This document shows, piece by piece, positions 1 to 8,792 of a stretch of DNA of 64,000 bases. Origin of the DNA: Odontesthes bonariensis (lineage: Eukaryota > Chordata > Actinopteri > Atheriniformes > Atherinopsidae); the NCBI RefSeq assembly GCF_027942865.1, contig NC_134523.1, positions 268,616 through 332,615 on the forward strand. The letters are read 5' to 3'. Made by a program: the position numbers and the translations under genes. Position 1 is the stretch's first letter. Every line of letters starts with the position of its first letter. Below the pieces are notes generated by a model that was given only the letters and a program-made list of their open reading frames with translations, was not told the origin of the DNA and ran no database searches.

Positions 1-138
1 GCGGTGCTTTCAAGCACTGGATGATACATCTTGCGCATGCGCAGGTCGAGTGTTAATACCAACAACGTCACTCGTGACCCCCTGCTGACCCCGGAGAGCC
101 TATATACTTCCGGCAACATCAGCAGGTCAGTCCTTTTT
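1..138. repeat. Left inverted terminal repeat of the DIRS element (truncated by window edge)
   Basis: This block is perfectly reverse-complementary to 5570-5707. The window opens inside the repeat, since the right copy continues about 54 bp further outward. Confidence 0.93.
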
Positions 139-533
139 CATCTTCTCGCTGCGCAAGGTAAGTACTGCGTCTGCATATGAGACGATTTCTGAAACCAATT
201 CTACTTCATCGTTCGCTGCTGGTGGTCTCGCGACGTCCCGTCGAGGCTGCGAGCTGCTCGCCCTTCAGAGACCGCGGCGAACTGCCGAGAGGTATGTAAC
301 CTTTTTTTCCCTCGGCTGATGAAGTTTACTGCCAGCTGTTACAAGCGCCGGTCTAGGTAGCATGCTCGCTCCTTCTCCCGGTGCTGTGCGCTGCACGTGA
401 GTAACAGTCTGTTTACAGTTGCATTGTCGGTGAAGCTACATTGCTAGCCCTCTCCCGGCATCTGTAACCTACTTATGCTAAACGGCCAACTCGGTTGTGC
501 CGGTTCTTTGATTTTGTTGCTGCTATTGTTCTG

Positions 534-765
534 CCCCTCTCCTGGTGCACGGCGGCGTGTGCGCCCCCCGCTCCCAGAACAGGTGGCCTATAGTGGTTGT
601 CGGCGAAGGCACCGTTTGCGGCTCCCGCTCCCGACATACCCCTATAGACGGTGTATAAATACAGCAATAGCCCCTCTCCTGGTGTATGGCGGCGTGTGCG
701 CCCCCCGCTCCCAGAACAGGCGGCCTATAGTTGATTGTCGGTGAAGGCACCGTTTGCGGCTCCCA
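534..765. repeat. Direct repeat of about 137 bp in the DIRS 5' leader
   Basis: The segment beginning CCCCTCTCCTGGTG at 534 recurs at 671 with the same following text (GGCGGCGTGTGCGCCCCC, then AGGCACCGTTTGCGGCTCCC). A degenerate part of the unit is also seen near 450. It lies between the left terminal repeat and the first frame and could hold promoter or packaging signals; that role is inference. Confidence 0.75.
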
Positions 766-916
766 GCATTCAGCTATAAGTAAAGAATTTTCTTCTGAAA
801 AAAAAAAAAAAAAAGACGAAATATATAAATAAGAATTAGTACATACGTACTATCGGCAAATATACTGTGTGTATATATATATATATTTATATATTGGAAC
901 CAGAGGTGGTCCCGAC

Positions 917-2458
917 ATGGATCACAACCACTCCTGCTCGGCCTGTATGACTCCTCTACAACTTGAGGATGGCCATGATCTGTGTCCTTCGTGCCTCGGC
1001 CTCGGACATCTGAGGCAGGGTCTCTCAGACGAGTCCTGCATGAATTGTGGCATCCTGCCTCACGCTGTCAGGGCTGCAAGGCTGGCCGAGGTAGAGCGCC
1101 TGTTGGGCCCTCCCTTGTCTCCTCAGCTGACCCCTGACCAGCGGCTGGCCCCGTCTCGGTCTAGCCGACCACGGCGTCGGCCTGCTGAGACTGCAGGCCC
1201 CACCTCCGGGAAGAGGGCCAAGGGGTCCGGGCTTACCTCTAGAGTGGATCAGCTGACAGCAGAGCTTGACAGCATGAAGTCCCTCCTCCTGGCTCTCCAG
1301 CCTGGGGCTGGAGCAACCCAGCCGGGTGCCCTTGTTCCTCCAACGGCCTCCTTCGGTCCGGAGGAGGATGCGTTTTCCATAGCAGCTTCAGCTACTATGT
1401 TTCAGGACTACGCTTCGGACGTGCTCCTGGGAGACGAAGCCTCCCGTCCCTCTGCAGCGGGCTCCCTTTCTTCAGCCCGTAGCCCGGCGGGTGGCAGTGA
1501 GGAAGGCTCTGTGGGAGCCGCCATTCGTACGGCTCTAGCCAGGCTGCAGCTGGACGTGCCGCAGGCTCAGCCAGCTTCGGCCAGTGCCTTTTTCAGGCGC
1601 TCCTCAACCCCCGCTGAACTAACTGTACCTCCATCAGAGGAGTATCTGAGGGAATTACAGACGTTCTGGAGGGACCCTAGGGCCCCTGCCCGTCCGACAG
1701 CTGATGCTCGGACCCTGGCAGCCATGCAGGACGCATCCAAGTTCGGCCTGGACCGCATGCCAGCGGTTGAGCCCACTATAGCCGCCCTGATCGTGTCACC
1801 CGATGAGGCTCTGAGACGGGAGGCGAGGTGTCCTCGCCCCCAGTGCCGGGTAACGGATGACTTGCTGTCGAAGGCCTATGAGGCGGCAGCACGCATGGCT
1901 CGCATGGGTAATTCCATGTCCCACCTGCTGCTCGCCCTGTCATCATCCCTGCAGGAGACCGAACTGGACACTTCTGTCCACAGTGTTACTGACGCCTCTC
2001 TACAGGCCTTTGCATTGATGTCTAGAGAGTTGGGACGGGTAATGGCAACTCTCGTTCAGGCTCGCCGCCAGGTTTGGTTGGCGCAGTCCCCTCTCTCGGA
2101 GGCCTGCAGGAGAACCCTCCGCAGTGTTCCGGTGGAACCGGGGGAGCTGTTTGGCTCCGCGGCTCTGGAAGCCCTCGAGCGCACGGTCCAGGCTGGGAAG
2201 ACCCGACAGCAGCTGTCTGAGCTTCACAGAAGCACGCCGCCGCCTGGCGACCCTAGGGGCCGTCCAGCTGCCTCGCAGCGCGGCACCCACTCACGGGCCA
2301 GGGGCCTCCCTCGGCCCCAGTACTCACGCCCACAGCCTGCTCAGCGGCAGGCACAGTCCTTTCGGGCGCCTGAGCGACTGCCCCCTGGGCAACCTCAGGT
2401 CTCACATACTACCCGTCGTGCCCCTGGAGCCCCTAGAGGTCGGGGGGCCCGACGCTGA
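917..2458 (+). CDS. DIRS gag-like protein
   Basis: This 513-residue open frame is the first in the DIRS element. The frame is open from 869, but the Met at 917 (Met-Asp-His-Asn-His) is preferred because it immediately precedes a Cys-rich N-terminal stretch with CxxC pairs (CSACM, CPSC, CMNC in the first 45 residues) that resembles a small zinc-binding module. The middle is Ser/Ala/Pro-rich, and the C-terminus is a basic Arg/Gln/Pro-rich tail (RGLPRPQYSRPQ, ending RGRGARR) suited to nucleic-acid binding. In DIRS and Ngaro elements the gene in this position encodes the nucleocapsid-like protein that packages element RNA. Its end overlaps the next frame (2124-4367) by more than 300 bp, which is common in this group. 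The function rests on position and composition, not on a recognised fold. Confidence 0.75.
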   Translation: MDHNHSCSACMTPLQLEDGHDLCPSCLGLGHLRQGLSDESCMNCGILPHAVRAARLAEVERLLGPPLSPQLTPDQRLAPSRSSRPRRRPAETAGPTSGKRAKGSGLTSRVDQLTAELDSMKSLLLALQPGAGATQPGALVPPTASFGPEEDAFSIAASATMFQDYASDVLLGDEASRPSAAGSLSSARSPAGGSEEGSVGAAIRTALARLQLDVPQAQPASASAFFRRSSTPAELTVPPSEEYLRELQTFWRDPRAPARPTADARTLAAMQDASKFGLDRMPAVEPTIAALIVSPDEALRREARCPRPQCRVTDDLLSKAYEAAARMARMGNSMSHLLLALSSSLQETELDTSVHSVTDASLQAFALMSRELGRVMATLVQARRQVWLAQSPLSEACRRTLRSVPVEPGELFGSAALEALERTVQAGKTRQQLSELHRSTPPPGDPRGRPAASQRGTHSRARGLPRPQYSRPQPAQRQAQSFRAPERLPPGQPQVSHTTRRAPGAPRGRGARR

Positions 2459-4367
2459 GGCCACGGGGCCGACCGTCGGCCTTTTTTCCCAGCAGCAGCT
2501 CAGCTACTGGGCTGCTTCCACCAGGGACCCGTGGGTTCTCTCCACCTTGACCCACGGGTACAAACTTCAGTTCCGACGTCGGCCCCCGACCCATGGCCGA
2601 GTCAGGATGACTGTCATCCGCGACCCGGCGAAAGCCCGAGCCCTCGCCCAGGGGCTGTTCGTCCTCCTGGGCAAGGGTGCCATCGAACCGGTAGACCCCC
2701 TGTTGCACCCCGGGGGGTTCTACTCGACTTACTTTCTGGTAGCAAAGAAAGATGGCGGATTTCGACCTATCCTCGACCTCAGGAACCTCAACAGGTTCCT
2801 GAAGGTCTTGAGGTTCCATATGTTGACCACTGCAGAGGTTCTGCGTACGGTCTCCAGAGGGGAGTGGTTTACCTCCATAGACCTGGAGGATGCCTACTTT
2901 CACGTTCCTGTGGCGCCACACCATCGGCAGTTTCTGCGATTCGCCTTTCAGGGGCGTCATTTCCAGTTCAGGGTGCTCCCGTTTGGTCTCTCCCTCTCCC
3001 CACGGGTGTTCACCAGATGTGTGACGGCAGCCCTCTCGCACCTACAGTCGCGGGGCATGAAGATCTTGCCATATCTGGACGACTGGCTCGTCTGTGCGCC
3101 ATCCCAGTCTCAGGTGGCCCTCGACACGACGTGTCTTCTTTCCCATGTGGCCCGTTTGGGCCTCAGGGTGAATTCTACAAAGAGTGGCCTGGTCCCATCA
3201 CAGAGCACAGTTTTTCTTGGGGTGACCCTCGATGCGGTCACCATGATGGCCTGCCCGTCGCCACGGCGGGTGAGCGACATCCTCCGCCACCTCCTCCCGT
3301 TTCGGGAAGGCAGGCGGTTCCACTACGTGGAGTTCTTACGCGTCCTGGGGAAACTGACAGCTGCGGCTGCTGTGGTCCCCTTAGGATTGCTGTCGCTGCG
3401 TCCCCTCCAGAGGTGGTTGCACAGCTTTCACCTGGACGCCAGGAGACACCGGCACAGGAGGCTTGCGGTGTCACACCGTTGCCTTCTTGCTCTGGCCCCG
3501 TGGAGGAAGCGTTCGTTTCTCCTCCAGGGCATGCCCATGGGCTCCATTGCATCCCGTCGCGAGGCAGTCACGACGGACGCCTCCCTCTCGGGGTGGGGCG
3601 CCGTGTGGCAGAACCGGACGGCTCAGGGGCTGTGGCCGGCGCGGGACCGCTCACAGCACATCAACGCACTAGAGCTGCGGGCTGTACACAGAGCGTTGCA
3701 GGCTTTCCTCCCTTTCTTGAGGGGCCGACATGTACTCGTGCGGTCGGACAATGTTTCGGCCGTCTCCCACATAAACCACCAAGGTGGCACCAGGTCTGCA
3801 CTGCTACTGCAGGCATCCCGGGACCTCCTGCTGTGGGCAGCACCACGCTTAGCCAGCCTAAAGGCAATGTATTTGCCCGGGGAACGCAACCAGACGGCGG
3901 ACTTGCTCTCCCGTGGCAAGCCTCCGCCGGGGGATTGGCAGCTCCATCCGGAGGTGGTGCTCAATATCTGGGCCACCTTCGGCAGAGCAAACGTGGACCT
4001 CTTTGCCTCAGAAGAGTCGACCCATTGCCCCCTCTGGTTCTCCCTGACAGAGGAGAGCAGTCCCCTGGGACAGGATGCTCTGGCCCACGACTGGCCAGAG
4101 GTTCTCCTCTATGCTTTCCCGCCGATCCCTCTGATAGCCCCTACGCTACAGAGGGTCCTCCAGCAGGGCCACAGGCTGCTGTTGGTAGCCCCCTTTTGGC
4201 CAGGGAGGACGTGGTTTCCACTGCTGCACAGGCTCTGCAGCGGTTCCCCATGGCGCCTCCCCGACAGGAGGGATCTCCTGTCTCAGTGGCAGGGTCAGAT
4301 CTGGCATCCCGACCCGTCCCGCCTGCAGCTGTGGGTCTGGCCACTGCAGGGCCCGACCCGATGCTGA
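2124..4367 (+). CDS. DIRS reverse transcriptase-RNase H-methyltransferase-like polyprotein
   Basis: The frame is 747 codons long from the first Met. Recognisable RT homology starts only around base 2560, so the true start may be internal to the gag overlap. RT blocks occur in order: FLVAKKDGGFRPILDLRNLN, a first catalytic-Asp region (SIDLEDAYFHVPV), LPFGLSLSPRVF and the YLDDW active site (about 3070-3085). An RNase H domain follows with TTDAS, the Glu in NALELRAV, SDN and the late Asp in QTADLLSRG (about 3560-3915). The C-terminal part (VDLFAS, YAFPPIP, LLLVAPFWPGRTWF) resembles the methyltransferase-like module found in DIRS1 polyproteins; its activity is uncertain. The product would copy element RNA into DNA. 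Its stop overlaps the start of the recombinase gene in the string ATGCTGA at 4361-4367, suggesting termination-reinitiation. No frameshift or premature stop is seen. Confidence 0.92.
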   Translation: MFRWNRGSCLAPRLWKPSSARSRLGRPDSSCLSFTEARRRLATLGAVQLPRSAAPTHGPGASLGPSTHAHSLLSGRHSPFGRLSDCPLGNLRSHILPVVPLEPLEVGGPDAEATGPTVGLFSQQQLSYWAASTRDPWVLSTLTHGYKLQFRRRPPTHGRVRMTVIRDPAKARALAQGLFVLLGKGAIEPVDPLLHPGGFYSTYFLVAKKDGGFRPILDLRNLNRFLKVLRFHMLTTAEVLRTVSRGEWFTSIDLEDAYFHVPVAPHHRQFLRFAFQGRHFQFRVLPFGLSLSPRVFTRCVTAALSHLQSRGMKILPYLDDWLVCAPSQSQVALDTTCLLSHVARLGLRVNSTKSGLVPSQSTVFLGVTLDAVTMMACPSPRRVSDILRHLLPFREGRRFHYVEFLRVLGKLTAAAAVVPLGLLSLRPLQRWLHSFHLDARRHRHRRLAVSHRCLLALAPWRKRSFLLQGMPMGSIASRREAVTTDASLSGWGAVWQNRTAQGLWPARDRSQHINALELRAVHRALQAFLPFLRGRHVLVRSDNVSAVSHINHQGGTRSALLLQASRDLLLWAAPRLASLKAMYLPGERNQTADLLSRGKPPPGDWQLHPEVVLNIWATFGRANVDLFASEESTHCPLWFSLTEESSPLGQDALAHDWPEVLLYAFPPIPLIAPTLQRVLQQGHRLLLVAPFWPGRTWFPLLHRLCSGSPWRLPDRRDLLSQWQGQIWHPDPSRLQLWVWPLQGPTRC

Positions 4368-5380
4368 CTGAGTGCTCTGGCGAGGTATGCCATACCATCC
4401 TAAACGCGAGGGCGCCTTCTACCCGGGCGCTTTATGAACAGAGGTGGCGGCTGTTCACTACATGGTGCTTGGACAGGGGTGAGGACCCTGTGCACTGTCC
4501 TGTCCCTAGGATTCTGGAGTTCCTCCAGTCACTCCTGGATGACGGCCGGTCCCCCGCTACCCTGAGGGTGTATGTGGCGGCCATTTCCTCCCGGCATGCT
4601 CGAGTGGATAACGGCACGGTGGGAAGCCACAGGTTGGTGTCTCTTTTCCTGAAAGGTGCGCGGCGGCTGCGCCCCCCACGAGTGCGGCGCACCCCGCCAT
4701 GGGATCTGCACCTGGTGCTCAGCGCCTTGTGCGCGCCTCCCTTTGAACCCCTTGCTCAGGCAGGGCTGAGGTGGGTCTCCGCTAAGACCGCCTTTCTACT
4801 CGCTATCGCGTCAGCGAAGCGCGTCGGGGAGCTGCATGCTCTGTCGGTGAGCGACTCCTGCATGAGGTGGAACTCGGATGGCTCAGGGGTTTCCCTATGG
4901 CCGAACCCCGCTTTTCTCCCGAAGGTGCTGTCTTCATCTAACAGACCTATCCACCTGGCACAGTTTGTTCCCCCGGAGGGGGAGGACAGGTTACACCTAC
5001 TGTGCCCTGTGCGGGCTCTGAGAGCCTACGTGGCCGCGACTGCCGGTATCAGGCAGTCGGACCAGCTCTTCCTCTGCTACGGTGGCCCTCGAAGAGGCTG
5101 TGCGCTCTCCAAACAGCGACTGTCTCACTGGGTGGTGGACGCCATCACCCAGGCATATGAGGGAAGTGGGCGCCCCCAGCCAGCTGGGGTGAGCTGCCAC
5201 TCCACCAGAGCTGTCTCGACCTCATGGGCAGCCCTACGGGGCGTTCCCCTGGAAGACATCTGTGAGGCAGCGTCATGGGCGTCACCAAGTACCTTCTCCA
5301 GGTTCTATCGGGTGAATGTTGCCACTCCCAACCCGTTGGCTGTGGTCCTGCTGCCCGACTCGGCTGCTTCCTCTCAATAA
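4361..5380 (+). CDS. DIRS tyrosine recombinase
   Basis: This 339-codon frame begins at the ATG that overlaps the RT stop. An N-terminal SAM-like DNA-binding region (APSTRALYEQRWRLF...SPATLRVYVAAISS) is followed by the catalytic domain. The catalytic tetrad is visible: Arg in ASAKRVGELHAL, His and Arg in CHSTRAVS, and the nucleophile Tyr in FSRFYRVNV near the C-terminus. This is the lambda-integrase-family recombinase that defines DIRS/YR retrotransposons and inserts the circular cDNA without target duplication. The same reading frame is open far upstream through the RT region, but the recombinase homology is confined to the part after 4390. The stop (TAA) lies within CAATAAAG, so a poly(A)-type hexamer coincides with the end of the gene. 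Confidence 0.93.
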   Translation: MLTECSGEVCHTILNARAPSTRALYEQRWRLFTTWCLDRGEDPVHCPVPRILEFLQSLLDDGRSPATLRVYVAAISSRHARVDNGTVGSHRLVSLFLKGARRLRPPRVRRTPPWDLHLVLSALCAPPFEPLAQAGLRWVSAKTAFLLAIASAKRVGELHALSVSDSCMRWNSDGSGVSLWPNPAFLPKVLSSSNRPIHLAQFVPPEGEDRLHLLCPVRALRAYVAATAGIRQSDQLFLCYGGPRRGCALSKQRLSHWVVDAITQAYEGSGRPQPAGVSCHSTRAVSTSWAALRGVPLEDICEAASWASPSTFSRFYRVNVATPNPLAVVLLPDSAASSQ

Positions 5381-5427
5381 AGTGAGTAAGGGCCGGATTC
5401 CTCGTGACTCTTCTGGTATTAGTCATC

Positions 5428-5527
5428 CAGTGCTTGAAAGCACCGCCTCTGGCGGTCAGTAAGGATGAAATAGAACGAAAGTTACGTATGTAACTACGGT
5501 TCTATGAATCCTGGATGACCGCCAGAG
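5428..5527. repeat. DIRS internal complementary region
   Basis: The first part (CCAGTGCTTGAAAGCACCGC onward) duplicates the right terminal sequence around 5688-5725. The second part (5473-5527, containing GTTACGTATGTAACTACGG) is the reverse complement of 5704-5761. In DIRS elements such a region templates completion of the ends during replication. Confidence 0.85.
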
Positions 5528-5569
5528 CGTTCTGTCACTCAGAATCCTCGTATACTCGCGAGAAGATTC

Positions 5570-5761
5570 TGTAAGGACTGACCTGCTGATGTTGCCGGAA
5601 GTATATAGGCTCTCCGGGGTCAGCAGGGGGTCACGAGTGACGTTGTTGGTATTAACACTCGACCTGCGCATGCGCAAGATGTATCATCCAGTGCTTGAAA
5701 GCACCGCCTCTGGCGGTCATCCAGGATTCATAGAACCGTAGTTACATACGTAACTTTCGTT
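5570..5761. repeat. Right inverted terminal repeat of the DIRS element
   Basis: Bases 5570-5707 mirror 1-138 exactly. The outer 54 bp (5708-5761) mirror the internal complementary region. Harbinger-like sequence resumes immediately afterwards. Confidence 0.9.
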
Positions 5762-6470
5762 TTCAGTTCCACAAACGCTGATTTGAGTGAGGTTAATCAA
5801 CTCTGAGTAGGACCTTGAGTTTAGCGCGTGCACCACAACTTTAAAAAGCCAGCATCAATGGAGCCCCGATTCTACGAGTCACCATGGCAACGGGGAAGAG
5901 GAGGGGCTACGTTTTTCACCAACCTCGAATTGGAAATCTTAATGCGCTCATACGGCGAGTTTCAATACGTTTTTAGAAATAAGTGCAGTGGCTGAGGGAG
6001 TCCACCCCCAAGACACGAGTGTCTTTATAAAATATAATAGGCCTATATAATTTAAGCCTATTCATACAAATATTTATTTGTATTTTATGTCTTTTTTTTT
6101 CTTTTGTCCCAACACATTCTGATGGTGCCGCTCAAAAAGATAATTGTCTGTAAATGCAAAAATCTATGCGCGGTCTGATAACCATCTCCTGATGAATATT
6201 TATTTCTCTGCGCAATAATGCTGCTCCTTCATCCACGGGATCGTTGTCAGAAGGACATGTTGGTGAAAAAAGTCGCCTCCTACTGTACCTAAAGGACTTC
6301 TAGAAGCAGAAGAACTCACTCTGCTGACTGAATGAATGAGGAAATCAAATGGCTGAAAGAGGGCGGAGACAGAGAGAAACTCCAGGTTTCTTGAGTAAAA
6401 GTTTCTCTCATTTCAGGGTTAATAAACTCAGAGTTTTCGCTAAACCTGCTTCGTGAAACGGACCTCTGGT
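5762..6470 (+). mobile_element. Harbinger-like non-autonomous element, right part, interrupted by the DIRS insertion
   Basis: This segment is a reverse-oriented, diverged copy of the element at 30811-32397. It starts inside that element's subterminal sequence (AAACGCTGATTTGAGTGAGG) and ends with a version of its terminal inverted repeat (AACCTGCTTCGTGAAACGG) at about 6470. The left part should lie before the window, on the other side of the DIRS element. It retains a Myb-like exon (5858-5995), hence the Harbinger assignment. Confidence 0.72.
5858..5995 (+). pseudogene. Myb/SANT-like exon 1 of a Harbinger-type accessory gene (remnant)
   Basis: The frame opens with Met-Glu-Pro-Arg-Phe and runs into FTNLELEILMRSYGEFQYVF, the first helix region of the Myb/SANT-like DNA-binding protein that PIF/Harbinger elements encode beside their transposase. 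It then ends at TGA shortly after the position where the copy at 32055-32206 continues NTAAAAK and reaches a splice donor. Only this first exon is present, so the copy cannot encode a full protein. Family assignment is from motif memory. Confidence 0.6.
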
Positions 6471-6477
6471 GTGACGT

Positions 6478-7043
6478 CATTGGAATGCACCGACTCCGCT
6501 GTCATTTTACAACTTCATGTTTCCACAGTGGCTCACAGTCGGCAAATCAAACGACTAAATACCAAATTGGGGTTTTCACATGTTCGTGCGCGCCTATCGC
6601 ATGATTTACACTCGACGATTTCGGTTGAGAATGTGGGGATTTTTTTTCGGTCGCATCAGAGCACATTTTTAAAAGTCGTGGGGACAAAATTCAAATGATA
6701 AATAGTGGGGGGGACATGTCCCCACCGTCCCCCCGTAATCGACGCCTATGCGAGCTTCCCATCACTAGCTCCGGCTGTTCGTCTCTGACGTAATATCAAA
6801 TTTCCCGGGCTGTGTCGCGGACAACAGTCTGTGATTGGGTGAATGTCCGTTCAGTTTGACCAATGCCTTTTCGTGCAGCGTAAGGGAGCTGAAGTGCGCT
6901 CCTTTTTGTATGTTGGTGCACTACGAGGGTGGGCAAACGGGTTTACCTTTGGAAAATGTGGGGGGGATGAAATCATCTTGCTGTAAAAGTGGGGGTGTCA
7001 AAACACCCCCATCCCCCACGGGTGCGACGCCCCTGACCTTAGG
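6478..7043. other. Intergenic DNA with ends of other DNA transposons
   Basis: No gene is supported. Two stretches look like hAT-type termini: one ending GTAATCGACGCCTATG near 6750 after a G/C-tract hairpin (GGGGGACATGTCCCC), and one ending GGTGCGACGCCCCTG near 7035. Their partner ends were not located, so boundaries are not given. Confidence 0.35.
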
Positions 7044-7250
7044 TACCCGATAGTAACCCTTTCCCTTCTCTCGGTTAGACTGATGGCTACATCCAAAAAC
7101 GGCACAAAACTGAGGCACTTTGGGCAAAAGGTGGCAGACAAAACAGTGTTTTCAATGGGAGCCAGCTCAGGTTGCCCACCACCTGGGTAGAAAAATACGG
7201 AAGTGACGTCAAGTGAAACCCTCCTATTTGTATATATATCTCGTAGTTTC
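7044..7250 (-). mobile_element. Truncated ISL2EU-like fragment carrying half a THAP exon
   Basis: From ACCTTAGGTA onward this matches the segment at 17200-17330 plus 18237-18290 of the larger element downstream, without the hAT insertion seen there. On the minus strand it encodes the first half of a THAP zinc finger ([17 protein letters not shown]) and then leaves homology. It also includes the terminal motif GTCACTTCCG/GTTTCACTTG near 7200-7215. It is a broken copy. Confidence 0.6.
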
Positions 7251-7420
7251 ACACGGTGGATCCCTTGTTGATCAAATTTGATTGGATATGCGTACTAACC
7301 CAAATAATGTCTCTGAGTAATCCAAATAATGTGTGTGTGTGAATCTGCCCTTGCTTTCCCAGGCTTTCCTAATTGTTTTGTCTTTCTACTCCCGGATCAC
7401 TTTAGGTCATATGGAAAAGT

Positions 7421-8194
7421 ACTGAGGCTGAGGCCCCGTCCACACGTAGCCGGGTATCTGCTAAAACGAATATATTTTTCTACGTTTGGACCTGTCATCC
7501 ACATGAAAACGCATAAAAACGCACCGTAAACGAATGTTTCTAAAAACTCCGGGCAAAGTGAAGATTTTTGAAAACTCCGTTAATGCAGCTGCGTGTAGAC
7601 AGAGATAACCGGAGTTTTGCGTTTTCGAACGTCACAATATGCGCCAAAATAACAACAAATCTGCTTTAAAGTCTAAAGTGCGGCCTTTGTTTACTGAAGA
7701 AGCATGGATGCCCTGAGAACTGTGGTGGTTATCATTGTGCAGGCGCTGTTTATTGCCTTGATTTTAGACGCCCAAGTCGTACTCCTTTTTTTTTTTTGCG
7801 CAAAACAGCAAATGCATTTGGGTTGTCAAGACAGGTGAAAACGCAGATGTTCGGTTATGTGTGGATGGTGTTTTTTTCGAAAACGAGGTAATGTGGATAC
7901 AAATTATTTTATAAACGGAGGGGGGGAAACATTCGGCAGCCGTGGCCTAGTGGTTAGGGAGGCGGACTTAAGATCAGAGGGTTGCAAGTTGAAGTCCCGC
8001 CATTACCTCGCCCTACACCTCTATTCATGGCTGAAGTGCCCTTGAGCAAGGCACCTAACCCCACATTGCTCCAGGGCCTGTAACCAATACCCTGTATCTA
8101 AATAGATGTAAGTCGCTTTGGATAAAAAGCGTCAGTAAAGTGTAATGTAATTCGGTTTTAAAAATACCCGGCTACGTGTGTACATAGCCTTAGT
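7421..8194. mobile_element. TIR-bearing non-autonomous DNA transposon
   Basis: The left end has CCACACGTAGCCGGGTAT and the right end ATACCCGGCTACGTGTG, which are inverted over about 35 bp with mismatches. The interior is rich in AAAACG motifs and has no coding potential. Exact borders and a target duplication could not be fixed. A SINE sits inside at 7937-8149. Confidence 0.6.
7937..8149 (+). mobile_element. tRNA-derived SINE (V-SINE-like)
   Basis: The 5' part has an RNA polymerase III A box (TGGCCTAGTGG) and a B-box-like GAAGTCC region. The middle (TGCCCTTGAGCAAGGCACCT) and the 3' tail (GTAAGTCGCTTTGGATAAAA) are typical of fish SINEs whose tail matches an L2-type LINE. It is flanked by the 6-bp direct repeat ATTCGG at 7931-7936 and 8150-8155, consistent with target-primed insertion into the surrounding TIR element. 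Confidence 0.82.
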
Positions 8195-8283
8195 GTCTAA
8201 GAACAAAGCCAATTTTAACACTACTATAAGTTGTTTGCCAACCACCAATATAAAACCCGAAAGAGAGAGAGAGAACAGTTGCA

Positions 8284-8539
8284 TTGCTAGTGACGATGGG
8301 GCGTTTTCGACGAGGCCAGAAACAAAAAAATAAAGACCTCTGGACACAGGCAGGAGGAAGAGACGCCGTAATGGATCATTTTATTGCCAACAATCTTCAT
8401 CGTAACATCCCAACTTCAGAACAATGGTCTGAAATAACATTTCAGATTTTCCAAAACCACAATGAGAAACTTAAGAAATGGGTGAAGGTGATATGGCAGC
8501 AGGACAGACGGGGAGTCCGCACTGCAGTGATGCAAAAAG
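8284..8539 (+). other. Candidate protein-coding exon of unknown identity
   Basis: An open frame reads Met-Leu-Val-Thr-Met-Gly-Arg-Phe-Arg-Arg-Gly-Gln and stays open for about 85 codons. It has a balanced, globular-looking composition (ANNLHRNIPTSEQWSEITF; KKWVKVIWQQDRRGVR), then meets a strong splice donor (AAAAG|GTAAGT at 8539/8540). The second Met at 8296 may be the real start. I do not recognise the family. It could be the first exon of a host gene or of another transposon; there is no clear partner exon nearby. Confidence 0.3.
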
Positions 8540-8792
8540 GTAAGTTCTCAACTAAAATGTGTTGCTAGATGTTAACATCAGCGGGGGATGTCTGTCAAAC
8601 TGCCAAAGCATGTAACACTCCCAGGGCCTTTTGATGAAACAAAAACAGTACCAACGTTTGAACACAGGGTCATTAAGGGGGTGTGCTTTGTATTGTCAGA
8701 TTAATCTCACTTCCTTGCATTTCCTAGCAACGGTCCTTGGTAACGACGTGGAGGAAGCGCGCTCCCCTTTGCGGACTGTCATCGATAACAAC

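Larger units (their letters stand above)
1..5761 (+). mobile_element. DIRS-type tyrosine-recombinase retrotransposon, nearly complete
   Basis: Three long overlapping open frames (gag-like, RT/RNase H/methyltransferase-like, tyrosine recombinase) lie between inverted terminal repeats. Bases 1-138 are the exact reverse complement of 5570-5707, and a third, internal block at 5428-5527 is complementary to the outermost right end. This split inverted repeat plus internal complementary region is the DIRS layout, which replaces LTRs and supports a circular intermediate integrated by the recombinase. The right end continues to about 5761, so roughly 54 bp of the left end should lie before base 1. No target duplication is seen or expected, because DIRS elements integrate by recombination. 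All three frames are open and the recombinase catalytic residues are present, so the copy looks young. It sits inside a Harbinger-like element whose right part follows at 5762. Confidence 0.93.

Noticed and set aside
2531-4360. Second long frame overlapping the RT region in DIRS
   Set aside because: It is the same frame as the recombinase but has no domain similarity before 4390; RT and RNase H motifs are in the other frame.
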